NCBI GenBank assembly: GCA_023159155.1
Contig: JAJNNX010000010.1
Coordinates: forward strand, 372,001-436,000
DNA from: Ustulina deusta
Lineage: Eukaryota; Ascomycota; Sordariomycetes; Xylariales; Xylariaceae
DNA: 64,000 nucleotides
Reading direction: 5' to 3'
Shown piece by piece: positions 12,932 to 25,223 of this stretch. The notes below the pieces were generated by a model. The model was given only the letters and a program-made list of their open reading frames with translations, was not told the origin of the DNA and ran no database searches. Made by a program: the position numbers and the translations under genes. Numbering within the stretch: the stretch's first letter is position 1; each line of letters starts with the position of its first letter.

Positions 12932-14000
12932 TCCTTTAGTAAAAAATAAGCATAGGTTATACATAAAAATAGTTATACCAAGCCTTTTATAGTAGTACTA
13001 ATAATATATTTTAAACTAGTATAGACCTGATTTAGCAAGTTTATATAATAGTTATATAATTTATAGGATTGTTTTATTAGAATATTTTAATTTTAGTTCA
13101 AATAGTAGTTATATAAAGATTTTTTTAGCTAATTTATTTTTTAATTATATGTATATTTATATAATATTTTAAAGTTTGCCTAAAGCATTAAAGTTATAAA
13201 TTAGAAAAAGTCCTAATATAAGTAGCAATCTTTGGTTTATTTGCTAGATTATTAATAACTAAATAAGCACTATTTTTTTTTTAGTATTGTTATAGTTTTG
13301 TATAATAAGTTGGAACTTTTTATATAGCTTAGTTATTTTTTTTTTAATTTTTTATATAAACTAAGATTTAAAAATGCAAATATTGCTATATTTTGTTAGA
13401 TTATATTTTATAAATTAGAATATGCTTTATGTAATAAGATTGTTAATTTTAATAGCGTTAGATTTTTTAAATAAAGTTCTAGGTATATTAATAATACTAT
13501 TTTTGTATAGCTTAATAGCTAGGGCATAGTTCTGTTCTTTTTTAAAAGTTAAGAATAGTTAACTAATCTATTATATAAAAGTTATATAAAATGTTATAGC
13601 TTTTAGGGGTTGTTTATGTTTTTTTTATATAATAAGGGCTTAAAAGGGTTATGTTTTGTATTTTTTTTTTGTATATTTGTTTGGGATATTTTTTTTAGTT
13701 ATATAGTAATAAGGCTTAACTTATGTTTAATAGAAGCATATTAGGCTGTTTGTTAAATTAATAACTATATTGGGGTTTTTAATTAATTTGATTTTATATA
13801 GTTTATTCTAGCTTTTTTTTTTTGCTATACTATTACTTTACTACGTAAAAGTAATAAAAATATATTATATAAAGCTGGCCTGTTGCGCTAGTTAATTATA
13901 TAGTTAATTTTAACTTTTGTTTTTTTGTTGCGTAATATTTTTATAGCTTTTTTAATTGCTTCGGCCCTTTATATAATATTAAGTAAAGGGGGTAAGTCTT
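12932..14000 (-). pseudogene. Copia pol remnant: integrase C-terminus and RVT_2 reverse transcriptase
   Basis: Minus-strand translation from about 13,970 gives RAEAIKKAIKILRNKKTKV and then a RNRPALYNIF-like block, matching the linker after integrase in fungal Copia polyproteins. From about 13,550 it gives an RTLFKKSNAIKINNLI block, then FIKYNLTKYSNICIFKS and later PLYGLAESG-type sequence, which are RVT_2 (Copia RT) landmarks. The frame is cut at 12,931 by the Gypsy insertion. Stops are of the RIP type. Gag should lie further right (about 16-17.3 kb), but I could not define its limits. Confidence 0.72.
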
Positions 14001-17000
14001 AATTGATTTTAAGGTAGGCTCTAAAGATAAAAAGGGTTAGTACAAGGCTGTTTGGCTTAGCGGTATTGTTTAGGGCTTTAATTGCTATTTAGAAAATTAA
14101 TTTATTTTTTATATAATTACTAATTTTAGCTTTTAGTATATTATATATATAGCAAAAAGGGCTATATGTTTTTTTAATCTTGCTAATTGCTTAGTATGCT
14201 TTAATAAATATTATATAGTACTAAATATTTATAATTTTTGTTTAGTTTTAAAATTCTTTAAATAAAAAGTTTATATTTAAATTATATATAATATAATTAA
14301 AAAGTTTTTAATATATATTAATTTAGCACTTATATAGTATTTTTTAAATATTTTATATAAATATTAATTTAAAAAAAATTACTGCTTAAAAAAATATAGT
14401 AGTATTAATAATATAAAAGATTTGCTTATTATCTATTTGTATAGTATTAATTATAATTTTATAATTAAAATTATAATTATTTTTAATTAAGAACTTAAAT
14501 TATTAAAGTGCTAAGTTATATAATTAATAGTAGTAATAGAATTTAGATTTTTTTTAAAATTAAATAATTAATATTATATCTTATATAACTAAGTATTATA
14601 TATAGTCTTTTTATATAAAAATATTTAAATTAATAATATAATTATTATAACTTTATTTTAATAAAGTATAGTCCGGCTTTATAAAAGCTTATATTAAAAA
14701 ATAAATATTTTTATTTATATATAATAGGAATAGTTTTTTTATTTTTTTATATAATAATATTTTTTATATTATTAAAATAAGCTTATAAGTAATTAGTATT
14801 TTTTAATAAGAATAGGAATAGTGTTAGGCTATTTAGAATATAATATATTGTTATACTAAAAGAATTATTTATTTATATAGTGCTTATAGTAATAATTATA
14901 TTATTACTGCTAAACTTAATATTTGTGCTGCTTAGGGTCTAATTTATTTTTATATAAAAGTAAAATCTAAAATAAGCTTTTAATTATGCTTTTTTTATTA
15001 TTAAATAGTTTAAAGCGCTTATATTTTAAAGTTTGCTTTAGTACTTTATATAATACTAGTTATTAAAAATAAACTGGTTAGATAGTATGTCTGTTTTATA
15101 GTTTTAAATATTTTTTCTAGTTATATAATAAATAAAAGTATTGTTTATTAAAAATTAAATAAATTAACTATTAAATTTTTTATTAAATTTTTTATTGCTT
15201 TTGTCCGATTTTAGATATTTTTTATATTTTGTAAAGTATACTAAGAACTTTTTAAGTATAGGTTTTGTTTTATTAATTATTTTATATAAATTAAAGTATT
15301 AATTTTTTATATAAGTTTGTTTTTAGAAGGTATGTTTAGTTAACTAATAACTTTTTTTATAATATATAAAATATTTTTTGTTTATATAGTAGTTCTAGCT
15401 TTTTTGGTTTTTTTAGTAGTCCTATTATATATTTAGCCTATTTAATAATTTAAAAAATCTATACTATTAGCTTTTTATATAATAACTTTAGTTATATTTC
15501 TTATTAGTAAAATAAGTATTATTATCTTTTTATATAAAGCTTTTTAATATATTATTTAATATTATTTAAATATATGTTTAAAGGTTTAAAAAAAAACTTT
15601 TGCTTATTGGCTTCTAAAGTATAAAAACTATAGTTAATTTTAGGACTTTTTAGTATATTTATATAATTATTATATTTAGTTAGATTTTTTTTTAGTAATT
15701 TGCGTTAAATGTTTGTTATATTTTTGAAAACTTATTAATTATAAGATTTAATACTTTATATAATGCTAGATCTAAGTATTTTTTTTTTATTTATATAAAT
15801 ATAATTATAGTTTAATTGGCCTAGTATTAACTATAGTTTATATTAATATTAAAGTAAGCATTTATTATATAATAGATTTTATGCTAGGTTTTTTTAGGTC
15901 TAATTTAGTATATAAAATAGTTTTTTATATATTTTTTAAAAATTATTAAAAATATTATATAGTATTAGTTTTTTATAATTCCGAGTTATTAGTATATATT
16001 TATAAACAAGCGTACTTTATTATATAAAAAGTTATATGGCTTGTTTATATAGTTCTTTTTTTTTTTATATTTTTTAAAAAATTATATACTTTTTAAAAAA
16101 GATTATTCTATTTTATATAATCTTTATAAAAAATAGGTCTAAAAATAGGTTGTTTGTTATAAGGTCTAGTATTATATAAAGGTATATTTGTTATAATAAG
16201 GTCTAAGAAAAGTTATAAATAATAAAATATTTATATATAAGTTAAAAGTTTAGTTTATAATTTGTTTTTATTATATATTTATATATATATTTAAAAATAT
16301 TTTAAAACTTAATAGTAGATTATACGGGTAGATAAGGGGTCTAATCTTTAAAGGTTTGGAATTATATATTTTTTAAAGATTTAAGCTATATAGGTTCTGG
16401 TTGTCTGATTTTTAGTTCTGTTTTTGTTTGTATAATAGGTATAAGGGCTAAAGTATGCCAAAATATAAAAGTAGGCTAAGGAGTAGGCCAAAGTTGTTAA
16501 TTTGGTGTAAGGAAAACTAAAAGTTGTTATATAATAGAAGTAAAAATAAGTTAAATAACTAATAGTTTTAAAAAGTTTTTAATAAGTTTAAATTTTTTTT
16601 GTGCGATTTAAGTAAGGTTTTTTATATATATATTTAGGTTGCTTTATAATTATATTTTTTTATATATAATAGCTTTAGAAAGTTTTATATAAATATTTAT
16701 ATAAAGTTATATAAAATATTTAAGTTTTTATTTTATAAAGTTTTTTTTATATATTTTTTAAAATATTTATTTATTATTAATTATATAGTTATATTTTTTG
16801 ATCTAAAAAACTATATATGTATTAAAAATTGTTTTTAATGCTATGTTTAGATTAATTAGTTAGTTTTAATATTAAAAATTAAATATATTTTTTATGTTTT
16901 TAAGGTTAATATTAAGTTCTAAAGCAAGCTTATTATATATAAATTAAAAATATATTTTAATAATTTTTATAGTTTTATATAATAGGTGTAATACTATAAT

Positions 17001-17380
17001 AAAAAATTAAAAAAAAATATTATTTAGTTGTTATATAGTAGTATAGTTAGAAGTAATATAATTATATATTATTTTTATTTTTTTTATATAATATTTTTAA
17101 TGTTTTTTATAAAGGGTTAATATTTATATATTAAAAATTAGATCTTTTTTATTTTTTTTATAACAAATAAATATATTTAATAATTTATAATATAAAATAT
17201 TTATTTTATTTTATATAGTATTACTATTACTATTTTATAAAAAAGTAATAGTTATATAATAAAGATTTTAAAATATAATATAAAAATTTATTTAAATAAG
17301 TTTAATTTTATTTTTATTTTTACTCATTTATAGTATATTTTTGTGATTTTTTTTAGAATACTTTTATAACTACTAATTAA

Positions 17381-17634
17381 TATTAAATAAGCTATATATA
17401 TTATATTATATTATTTATAAAAAAAAAAAAAAAAAAAGAATGTTTATATAAAGCATAAGTCTTTTATATTTATGTAAGAGCTTATGTTATTGTACGAGCT
17501 AACATAACAAAAAGGAAATAAGGTCCCTTTTATCTGGCCGAGGTCCGGCTAACATCCGTACAACAGCCGAGCATGAACTCGCACTCCGTGCGAGTTGCAC
17601 AATAAGGTTGTAACCAATGCCAGTTATTCTAACA
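17381..17634 (-). repeat. 5' LTR of the Copia element
   Basis: 254 bases. Its right part (about 17,535-17,634) is the least mutated copy of this LTR in the window, with intact CG-rich stretches such as cgcactccgtgcgagttgc. It ends TTATTCTAACA, i.e. TGTTAGAATAA on the element's strand. Confidence 0.85.
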
Positions 17635-17639
17635 TAATC

Positions 17640-20600
17640 TGTTTTAATTGCTATAATAATAGTCCCTACTTTTATTATAGTTATTTTAATTATTATAAAT
17701 CCTAATATAAACTTATAAAAAGTACTATTTATATTATTTATTATATAAAAAATAATTATTTTTGTTTTAAATTTTTTTATTTTTTTATTTTGTTTATAAA
17801 TATCTTAAACAATCTAGAACTTTTGTAATAATCCGTTTTATATAATAATATACTATTTATTAAAGCTATTAACTTTATTTTAAATATTATATTTATATTA
17901 AACAATAATATAAGCTTTATAAAACAATTTTAATAAACATTTTATATTAATAAATATAGTAAATATAAAAGCAAATATATTTTAGTTATTATAGTATATT
18001 TTATAACTTATAATATTTTAAAAAGTAAAATAAGCTAAAAAAAACTTAGGTAAACAAACCTTTAGCTTATGTTTTTTTATTATTTTAATTATATATTATT
18101 TCTTAGATCAAATTATATATTAGCTTACTATAATATAATTAAAGTTAATAACGCCTAATTTAAAATATAAAATATCTATATTTATTATAAATATTAAATA
18201 AAGTTTATAAAAATATATAAAATATTTATAAATACTTATTTTTTTTATATAGCCTTTATTTAAAAGCTTACTATTACTAAAATAAACAAAAGCTTAATAT
18301 ATAATTAGTTAATAAAGCAAAGCTATAAAGATTTATTAAAAGCTTTAAAATATAATATATTGCTTATTTAATTTATAATAAATATTTTAGCTGCTATAAA
18401 TAGTATTTATTATATATTATATTTAGATTATATAGCTTAGCTTACTAATATATTTTCTAATAACTTTATTTAATAATTTAACTTTTTTAGCAAACTTATA
18501 ACAAACTTAGATTTATTACATAAATTTAAGATTAATATTTTATGCTATAATAAAAAAAATAAAAAAATAATTAGCATTTTTATAAAAAGCTATAAAAAAT
18601 AAGATATATTTTTATATAAACCGTTTATATAAAATATTAAAAATAACAAGTTTAATATATTTAATAAACTTATTTTTTATAAAAATATTGCTTTTAAATA
18701 TTAAAAGTATCCTTAAATATTTATAACTTTATAAAAAAGATTAATTTTTTTATTCTATATTATTATTTATAAATATTATTATTAGAATAGTTTTTATAAA
18801 ATTAAATTTATAAATATATTTTATAAGTTTTATAATTTATTTAAAACTGAAATTAATAAAGCTAAAGCTATTAATATAATCATTAAAAAGATTTTAAAAG
18901 CTTGTATTATAACTTATAATATTAATAAAAACAAATAATTTTATATACTTAGTTATATAAAGCAATACTTTAAGTTTATTTTAGCAACTATTTTAAAAAG
19001 CTTTAAAAAAGCTTATAATAAATAGTTTAAAATTTTAACGCTATAGTTCTTTTTTTAATACTAAAAACTATAAAATAAACATAAGCAATATATTAAAAAT
19101 ATAATTATATAATAATAATATTTTAAACTATTTATTGTTTCTACTAAAATAATTAAATATATATTTTAATATATAGCTATTTATTATTAACTAGGCAAAA
19201 AATAAAACAATATTGCATTAGTTATTTTTATTATTTTTGCTTTTTTATATCTTTTTTACAAAGCTGCCTAAGGTTTAAGAAAGCTTATTTTATTTAAAGT
19301 TCCTGATCCTAATATTTCCGAACAATTTAGTAGTAAGAAATATCTTACCTAAGTTATAAAAGCTATATTATATTTTAATATTTTAGTTATTTTTAATACT
19401 ATAATTTATAAAAATATTACAAAAATAAAAATAAAAGCTATTATTAATATAACTATTAATAAAAATAATAACAATTATTTTTTATTTTTTTATTTTTAGG
19501 CTATAGATTTTAATTAAAAATATATTTACTACAATAACTTTAAAATCTTTTTTGCTATAGCTTATTTTATAGATTATATTTTAAGTTTGCTAGCAAACAA
19601 ATATTACTATTTTATAGCCCTACTTTATAAAGCAGCTATAATTACTTTTTTTTTATAAATTCTATAACTCCTATACCTTAAAAAAATCAAAAAAGAAATC
19701 AATAAAAATAAAGCTTAATAATTAAACTTATTATTGCTTCAAATTATTATTTAATATAAAATAGTTATTTATTATTAATCTTATAATATTACTAAAAAGT
19801 AATTTAATTACTTTTTTGCCGCCTATACTAAACTTAATAACAAATAATACAAAATTATTATATATAATATTAAAAAATACCCTTTTAGTATTAAACTTAT
19901 ATATAAATATTCTAAAAGTAGTAAGACTTTTACTATAGTTTTTTTTAAAAAGCTCCTTATTTAGAACCTAGTATTAAATATAATATTAAATATTATAAAA
20001 ATACTAATATAGCTTTTTAATAATAATAACTAAAGCAATAGTTTTATAAATAATAATAACGCTTTTTAAACTACTACTTAAAATATAAAAGCATTAATAT
20101 AGTTATCCAATAATAGTAGCTAAAGCAATAGTTTTACAAGCAATAATAACGCTGCCTAAACTACTACTTAAAACATAAGCACTACCCAAATTTCTAATTA
20201 AAACAATACTACTATATACGCTAATTTATAAGCTAGTTAGAACAATACTAATATAAAAATTACACACTTTAACGCTATTATCAAATAAACTATTATTAAC
20301 TTTTATACTAAATAAATAATATTTATAATATAACTTACAAATATTTAACTTATATATAATTAATCAGCTTTTTAATATATTTAAATTATTATTATTAGTA
20401 ATAATAATTATTAATTAAATAATATAGTATATATTATTTATTAGGACTAAATAAAATATAATCTAAATATTAAACTTAAAATTATTTAAATTATAATTAT
20501 TATTATTACAATAAAATATATATTTTATAAAACAAATAAACAATATATACCTAAGAATTTTGCAAACTTGCTTAAGCTTAAACGCTTTTTTATATAGCTT

Positions 20601-22975
20601 ACATAAAATATTATTAATGTAAAAAACAAAAAAACTACTATTTAAAAAAGCCTTAAATTAATCAAATCAGTTATAAATAAGTATATAATATAATAAAAAA
20701 CAAACTTTTTTGTTTAGCGCATTTTTTTTAATCTTAAAATCTATAAGCTTAATTCTAACCTTTAAAAAAAAAGGGAAAAAATATATAAATAGTTTTATAA
20801 ATAACTTATTAAATATATATATAAAAAAACTAATATTATTATTTATATTCCTTTTGTTTTATTTATTATTAGTTTTATTCTTAATATATAAATCTTAATT
20901 ATTAATAAAAAACAAAAAATAACTAAAACTAGTACACTTATTGCCTTTATATAAATCAATATAGCAATCTATATTCTTACTAGAGATAATAAGCAAATTT
21001 GCCTATTTTTTTTCTTAGCAAGCAACTATTATAGCAAGCTAGATTAACCTACTTACTTTTTTAACTTATTTATACCGTAGCTTAAGTTTTTAATAAATAT
21101 TTATATAAAATAATTAAGTACTATTTATTCTTACTATTTTAAAATTAACTATTATATTAAAAATAATATTTTATAATTTATATTTATAAAATTTTATAAT
21201 AATTTTATGCTTAAAAATCCTTATAACTATAATAATCTAATAATTATTTAATTTTAAATGTTTACTAAAAATATTATTTATGAAGCCGCTAATAGATTAG
21301 CTTTTTTTTTAAACATTAAAAAAGATAATAATAAACTTGCTAATAAAAATAGCTTTATTAATTGGGCTAATACTAAATATATCTGCAATTTTATTATTTT
21401 AATTTTTTAAACTAATCTATACTAGCTTAATAAACAACGCTTAAATATTAATATTATTACTTTTTATAATACCTAAATTAATAAAATTAATAAAAAGCTA
21501 TTTATATTTATAACTATTAAAATTATTTTTAAAATAATTATTATACGTACTACTTAAAATATATAAAATAATAAATATAATATTATTATTATTAATCTAG
21601 TATATATTAAATAACCTAGATTTATTAAATAACAAAATTTTAGTTTAGTTATAATATTATAAGCTTATTATAGCTAGTTTACTATTAGTAATACTATTAT
21701 ATAAGCTAGATCTAGCTGCGCTAACCCTAGCAATAAATAATTAATATATTACAAAAACTACTATTTAAACTATACTATTATTATATTTTTTTCTAAAAAT
21801 ATATAAAAATTAGAATATAAACTCTACTACTAAACTTACTATAAATCTTAGCCTAACTATAATAAATTAACTTATATTAACTATAATAATAAATATTATA
21901 TTTAATATTGTTTATGTTTTATTATTTATTTTTTTAAAATTATAGTTAATACTATTATAATTGCTAAGCTTACTAGCTAGCCTAAATATATTAAAAAAAA
22001 AACATATTTATATTTTATTTTTGCTAGATTAAAGAATATAAAACTATTAATAAATTTAAAAGCTAGCCTAATAATACTATTTTACGCAAAAAAATATTTA
22101 TAAACACTATTAACTAAATTAAACTTAATAAAAATACTATATATTTTAAAGCAATACTTTTTAAAAAAAAAGCAAAAATTTATAAAAATAAACAGCAAAC
22201 TAAAAAAAATAAATCTAAATATATTAAAACTTTAATTATAAAGCTTTAGCCTAGTTATACTAATTAAAATCTTATATTAATATTTAATATAGCTAAGTAT
22301 AAAACTTATATATTTAAAATTATTATAATAAACTTTTTATATAAAAAATTGCTATTTATATTATTTAATAATAAATAAATATAAAAAAATAATTTATTAT
22401 TTTTTTATTTAATAACTAATATATATTTTTATATAAAATATAATAATATATTATTTTTATTAATTTTATTTAAAATATAATATATTAATTTAATATAAAT
22501 ATTAATAAATAAAAATTAATTACTAAATATATTAAAATTATTAATTATATTTTTTATATAATATATTATAAAATAACTTATATAATATAAAACAAAATAT
22601 AATTTAATATAATATAACTTTTATTAATAAAAATATAACAATTATAATTAATAGCTATTTTAATATAACAAATAATATTATTAGTTATAATTTAAATAAT
22701 AAAATAAAAACCCCTAAAAATAATCTATTTAATATAAATAGATTTAATAAATAAAACAAAAAATAATTAATAAATAAAACAGAAAATACTTAATAAATAA
22801 AACAAAAAATAATTATATATTATAAAAATATAATCTTAATTTAAAAAAAAAATTATTATGTTATATAACTAGATTTTTATTATATAACTTAGCTTTACTT
22901 ATTTTATACTATAGCTTAACTTTTGCTTACAAAAGTTAGGATAAAAATCTTTTTTTTTAGCAAATCATATCTAGG
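17640..22975 (+). pseudogene. AT-rich block with unrecognised RIP-degraded coding remnants
   Basis: Plus-strand frames of about 100-300 codons can be followed through stops that mostly occupy Gln or Trp positions. Examples are about 19,480-19,700 (a block containing FIDYIFSLLANK) and 21,283-21,960 (a block beginning EAANRLAFFLNIKKDNNKLA). These look like a RIP-inactivated mobile-element protein, but I do not recognise the family and found no terminal repeats. An open frame at 20,710-20,898 is Leu/Ile/Lys low complexity and is discounted. The block stops abruptly near 22,975. Confidence 0.45.
20006..20185 (+). repeat. In-frame 90-base tandem duplication in degraded coding remnant
   Basis: Two adjacent copies with a 90-base (30-codon) period, aligned at aatatagct (20006) and aatatagtt (20096). 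In one plus-strand frame they read a Ser/Asn/Thr-rich peptide whose stops (TAA, TAG) sit where Gln codons would be. The period of exactly 30 codons and the RIP-type differences indicate a repeat within a former protein. Confidence 0.7.
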
Positions 22976-23021
22976 TTCTGTTTAGATTGTTTTTTTTTAT
23001 ATAATATATAGCCAGCACATA

Positions 23022-25223
23022 CTACACGCTACAATACACTGATTGCAGCCCATTACAAGTGCCGATGCGCAAGAGGATCATGCCTAGGTTCACAAGCACG
23101 CTTGCCCGCCCAGCGGCCTTACCGGCACCCTCGTTACTACTGGCCCCCAAGGACCCTGCGGAGGGCAGCGTTGCGATACACTGCTGCTGCTGCTGCTTCT
23201 CAAGCGTGATGGTGAGGAACAGCCCCGGCTTCATGGCATCGACCGAGAAGGGGGGCAACCCTGTAACGCTGTAGCCTGCGGTCCGCTTAGCGCTTAGGCC
23301 ATGGACGAAGATGCTCTTCTCGGGCGCGAGGTCCGAGTCGCGCAGGTCGAAGCGCACCATAGCCTCGGCTATCACACGTGCGAGGCGAAGCTTGGAGAAC
23401 AGGCCCCCTAGAAATGACCGATGCTTAGCCTCGTGGCGGCTACGGAGCAGCTCGTCCAGAGTGATACTCTTGGCGCCATACATGGACCGCTCCTCCTGCG
23501 CCAGGTAAAATATGCTGTGTTGGCATCCACTACTATCTGCCATCTTCATCACCGCATGCTCTGTGGCGTCATGCTGCGCGAGAAATTCCGGACACAGCTC
23601 AATCCTGCTAGCTATACCGACCGCCGGGTCCGTATCGCTATGGGATTGCCCAAGGTGCGTCTTGAGGGCCTTGGACGCAGGTTCGGGGGGCATTGATGAT
23701 GCCCGGTGCTTGCGAGACGGGCGGTCAGCGATGGCGTGAGGCTTCTGGAGCTCTGTAGATGCCTCATCGTTATCAAACGAGGTGCACATGCTGCTGGCTA
23801 TATTGGACGGTGGGTGGCTGACGGTATTCATGTTGGATTTAACCTTTAGCCAGATGAGTGTGTCTCGTTTGGTGACGGTCGACTTGAACGCCATATCACA
23901 CTGCCATATGATTACAGGGTTCCCTTCAGTTCGAGCTGTTGGGCTCCCAGCTGCGGAGATACCCCTTGCGTTACCTAGGTTATCTGGCTCAAGACTGAGG
24001 TAGGCGGTGTGGTAGTTGTGACACCCTTCTGGGCAGACACGACAGAGGCACTTCTTGAACTGGGACGTGGTCCGGGCATCGGAAGATAGCTGTTCGAGGC
24101 TGTTATCTGGCTGCTGGGGGCGAATTTGACGCTTGATAAGCTCGTCCGTAGCCTTCTCATAGTTACGAAAGGCTTCAATGAGTCCCTCGTACCAGTTGGT
24201 GAGCCACGAAGCCCACGCTCTTCGGCTTTTGATGTCCGGCTTCACGATCTGCTTAATTAATAAGGCTATACAGATACACGGCGAAAGCCGGAGACTGGTG
24301 GAAAAACTTACTTGGCCGTCACGGCGGAAATTGTTTTCCGCGTATAACTGTAGATTGCGCAGGCAGTCTTGTAGTTGCGAAAGCCTAGTGTATATGCGAT
24401 AACATGCAGCTCTAAGTAACTCTTTGTACCTCAACTTCTTTGCTGTGCCCAGGGATAGCACATCCTGAATTTTCTCGCTTCGCGCAAGAAGAGCTTGTTC
24501 CTGCAGGCGAAGGTCTTTTTGCCGTTCACACCGCTTAGAGGATGTGCTAAACTTACGAACGAGGGGCGGGACGACTTCATAAGCTTCAGTTATCTTGCAT
24601 ATCATTTCTTTAAACATAGTGCTGTACTCTTCAATTGTCATTAGTGGAGGAGGGGTCATCTGCCGTTCGCCTATGTCGATGACAGCTGTCGAAGACGCCA
24701 GGTGTTTTCTGGTGTCTCTAGAGTATGTTGTATCTGTAATGTTCACAGAAACCTCCGTGTCGGTGGCATCATTGGAAGTGTGGATTGAAGCCGCTATCTC
24801 AGATGTTGTCTCGATCTCATCGGCTAGGGGCGGAACCGGCCCTAAACAGCCAGGCAGTTTCGCGTTGTTGCCGATTACATGGCTGCTCGAAGCGTGCGCA
24901 TGCCTGTCCATTGGCATATGGATGGAAGCATTGCGGATGAAGAATGCAATGTGTTTCTCGTCCGATTGGTCAATCCTGGCTCCTGATGCCCCGGAAGTGA
25001 TGGGTGCCTCGGTTTGACCTGCGACGACAGCGATAGCTGTATCTGACACCTTATTACTTGAGGCACTTGCAACCGGCGAGGCTTTATTATGATTTCGGGG
25101 GGGTGTAACTCTCGCTTTTTTCAAGCGATTTCGATAAGCGGCTCCCAGTCCTAATGCTTCCACTTCTGGTGAGAATTCGATGTGGTCTGAGTTTCCGCGC
25201 GGTAGAGAGAGCGACGCGGCCAT
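23022..25223 (-). CDS. Hypothetical protein with weak DUF7580-like C-terminus
   Basis: A long minus-strand frame (733 codons) starting at ATG in a CTCAATATGG context. Residues 1-200 are Ser/Ala/Thr-rich and probably disordered; about 200-420 are helical and basic. The C-terminal part has LDELLRSRHEAKHRSFLGGL and later VLVNLGMILLRIG, which recall the LxDLL and LxxLGxxLLEIG landmarks of fungal DUF7580 proteins; this is pattern recall, not a search result. An in-frame 63-base segment at 24249-24311 begins GTAAGT and ends TTAATTAAGCAG on the coding strand. It is probably an intron, giving about 712 residues. A CTG run codes five Gln near the C-terminus. The protein ends soon after the last landmark, only about 50 bases before the AT-rich block, so the 3' end may be truncated. 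Function unknown. Confidence 0.6.
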   Translation of the reverse strand: MAASLSLPRGNSDHIEFSPEVEALGLGAAYRNRLKKARVTPPRNHNKASPVASASSNKVSDTAIAVVAGQTEAPITSGASGARIDQSDEKHIAFFIRNASIHMPMDRHAHASSSHVIGNNAKLPGCLGPVPPLADEIETTSEIAASIHTSNDATDTEVSVNITDTTYSRDTRKHLASSTAVIDIGERQMTPPPLMTIEEYSTMFKEMICKITEAYEVVPPLVRKFSTSSKRCERQKDLRLQEQALLARSEKIQDVLSLGTAKKLRYKELLRAACYRIYTRLSQLQDCLRNLQLYAENNFRRDGQVSFSTSLRLSPCICIALLIKQIVKPDIKSRRAWASWLTNWYEGLIEAFRNYEKATDELIKRQIRPQQPDNSLEQLSSDARTTSQFKKCLCRVCPEGCHNYHTAYLSLEPDNLGNARGISAAGSPTARTEGNPVIIWQCDMAFKSTVTKRDTLIWLKVKSNMNTVSHPPSNIASSMCTSFDNDEASTELQKPHAIADRPSRKHRASSMPPEPASKALKTHLGQSHSDTDPAVGIASRIELCPEFLAQHDATEHAVMKMADSSGCQHSIFYLAQEERSMYGAKSITLDELLRSRHEAKHRSFLGGLFSKLRLARVIAEAMVRFDLRDSDLAPEKSIFVHGLSAKRTAGYSVTGLPPFSVDAMKPGLFLTITLEKQQQQQCIATLPSAGSLGASSNEGAGKAAGRASVLVNLGMILLRIGTCNGLQSVYCSV
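24249..24311 (-). other. Probable in-frame intron of the 23022-25223 gene
   Basis: 63 bases with GTAAGT donor, a TTAAT-type branch and CAG acceptor on the minus strand. It is a multiple of three, so it is hidden within the open frame. Its translation (Cys/Ile/Leu-rich) breaks an otherwise polar helical region, which favours removal by splicing. Confidence 0.65.

Larger units (their letters stand above)
4658..17634 (-). mobile_element. Copia LTR retrotransposon (RIP-inactivated), split by a Gypsy insertion
   Basis: A minus-strand Ty1/Copia element bounded by two related LTRs (4658-4960 and 17381-17634) and a perfect 5-base target duplication TAATC (4653-4657 and 17635-17639). Its sequence is interrupted at 6,768-12,931 by a complete Gypsy element. 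Removing that insertion (6,154 bases plus one 5-base duplication) leaves about 6.8 kb. Minus-strand translation right of the insertion gives integrase C-terminal and RVT_2 reverse transcriptase remnants. The RT reading then continues on the far side of the insertion, left of 6,767. Stops occur mainly at codons explained by CAA/CAG to TAA/TAG and TGG to TAG/TAA changes, so the element is dead by RIP. Family assignment rests on RVT_2-like motifs and the TGTTAGAATA LTR start read on the minus strand. Confidence 0.88.

Noticed and set aside
13000..17300. Very frequent TTATATAA octamer as a possible regulatory or origin motif
   Set aside because: Best explained as the end point of RIP on sequences such as TTGTACAA or TTGCACAA in an A/T-saturated repeat; no spacing pattern was found.
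20710..20898. 62-codon plus-strand frame resembling a small membrane protein
   Set aside because: Low-complexity Leu/Ile/Lys/Phe translation inside a repeat relic.
24595..25017. 140-codon plus-strand frame opposite the 23022-25223 gene
   Set aside because: It is the antisense shadow of the 733-codon frame; its amino-acid pattern mirrors the Ser/Thr-rich coding strand.
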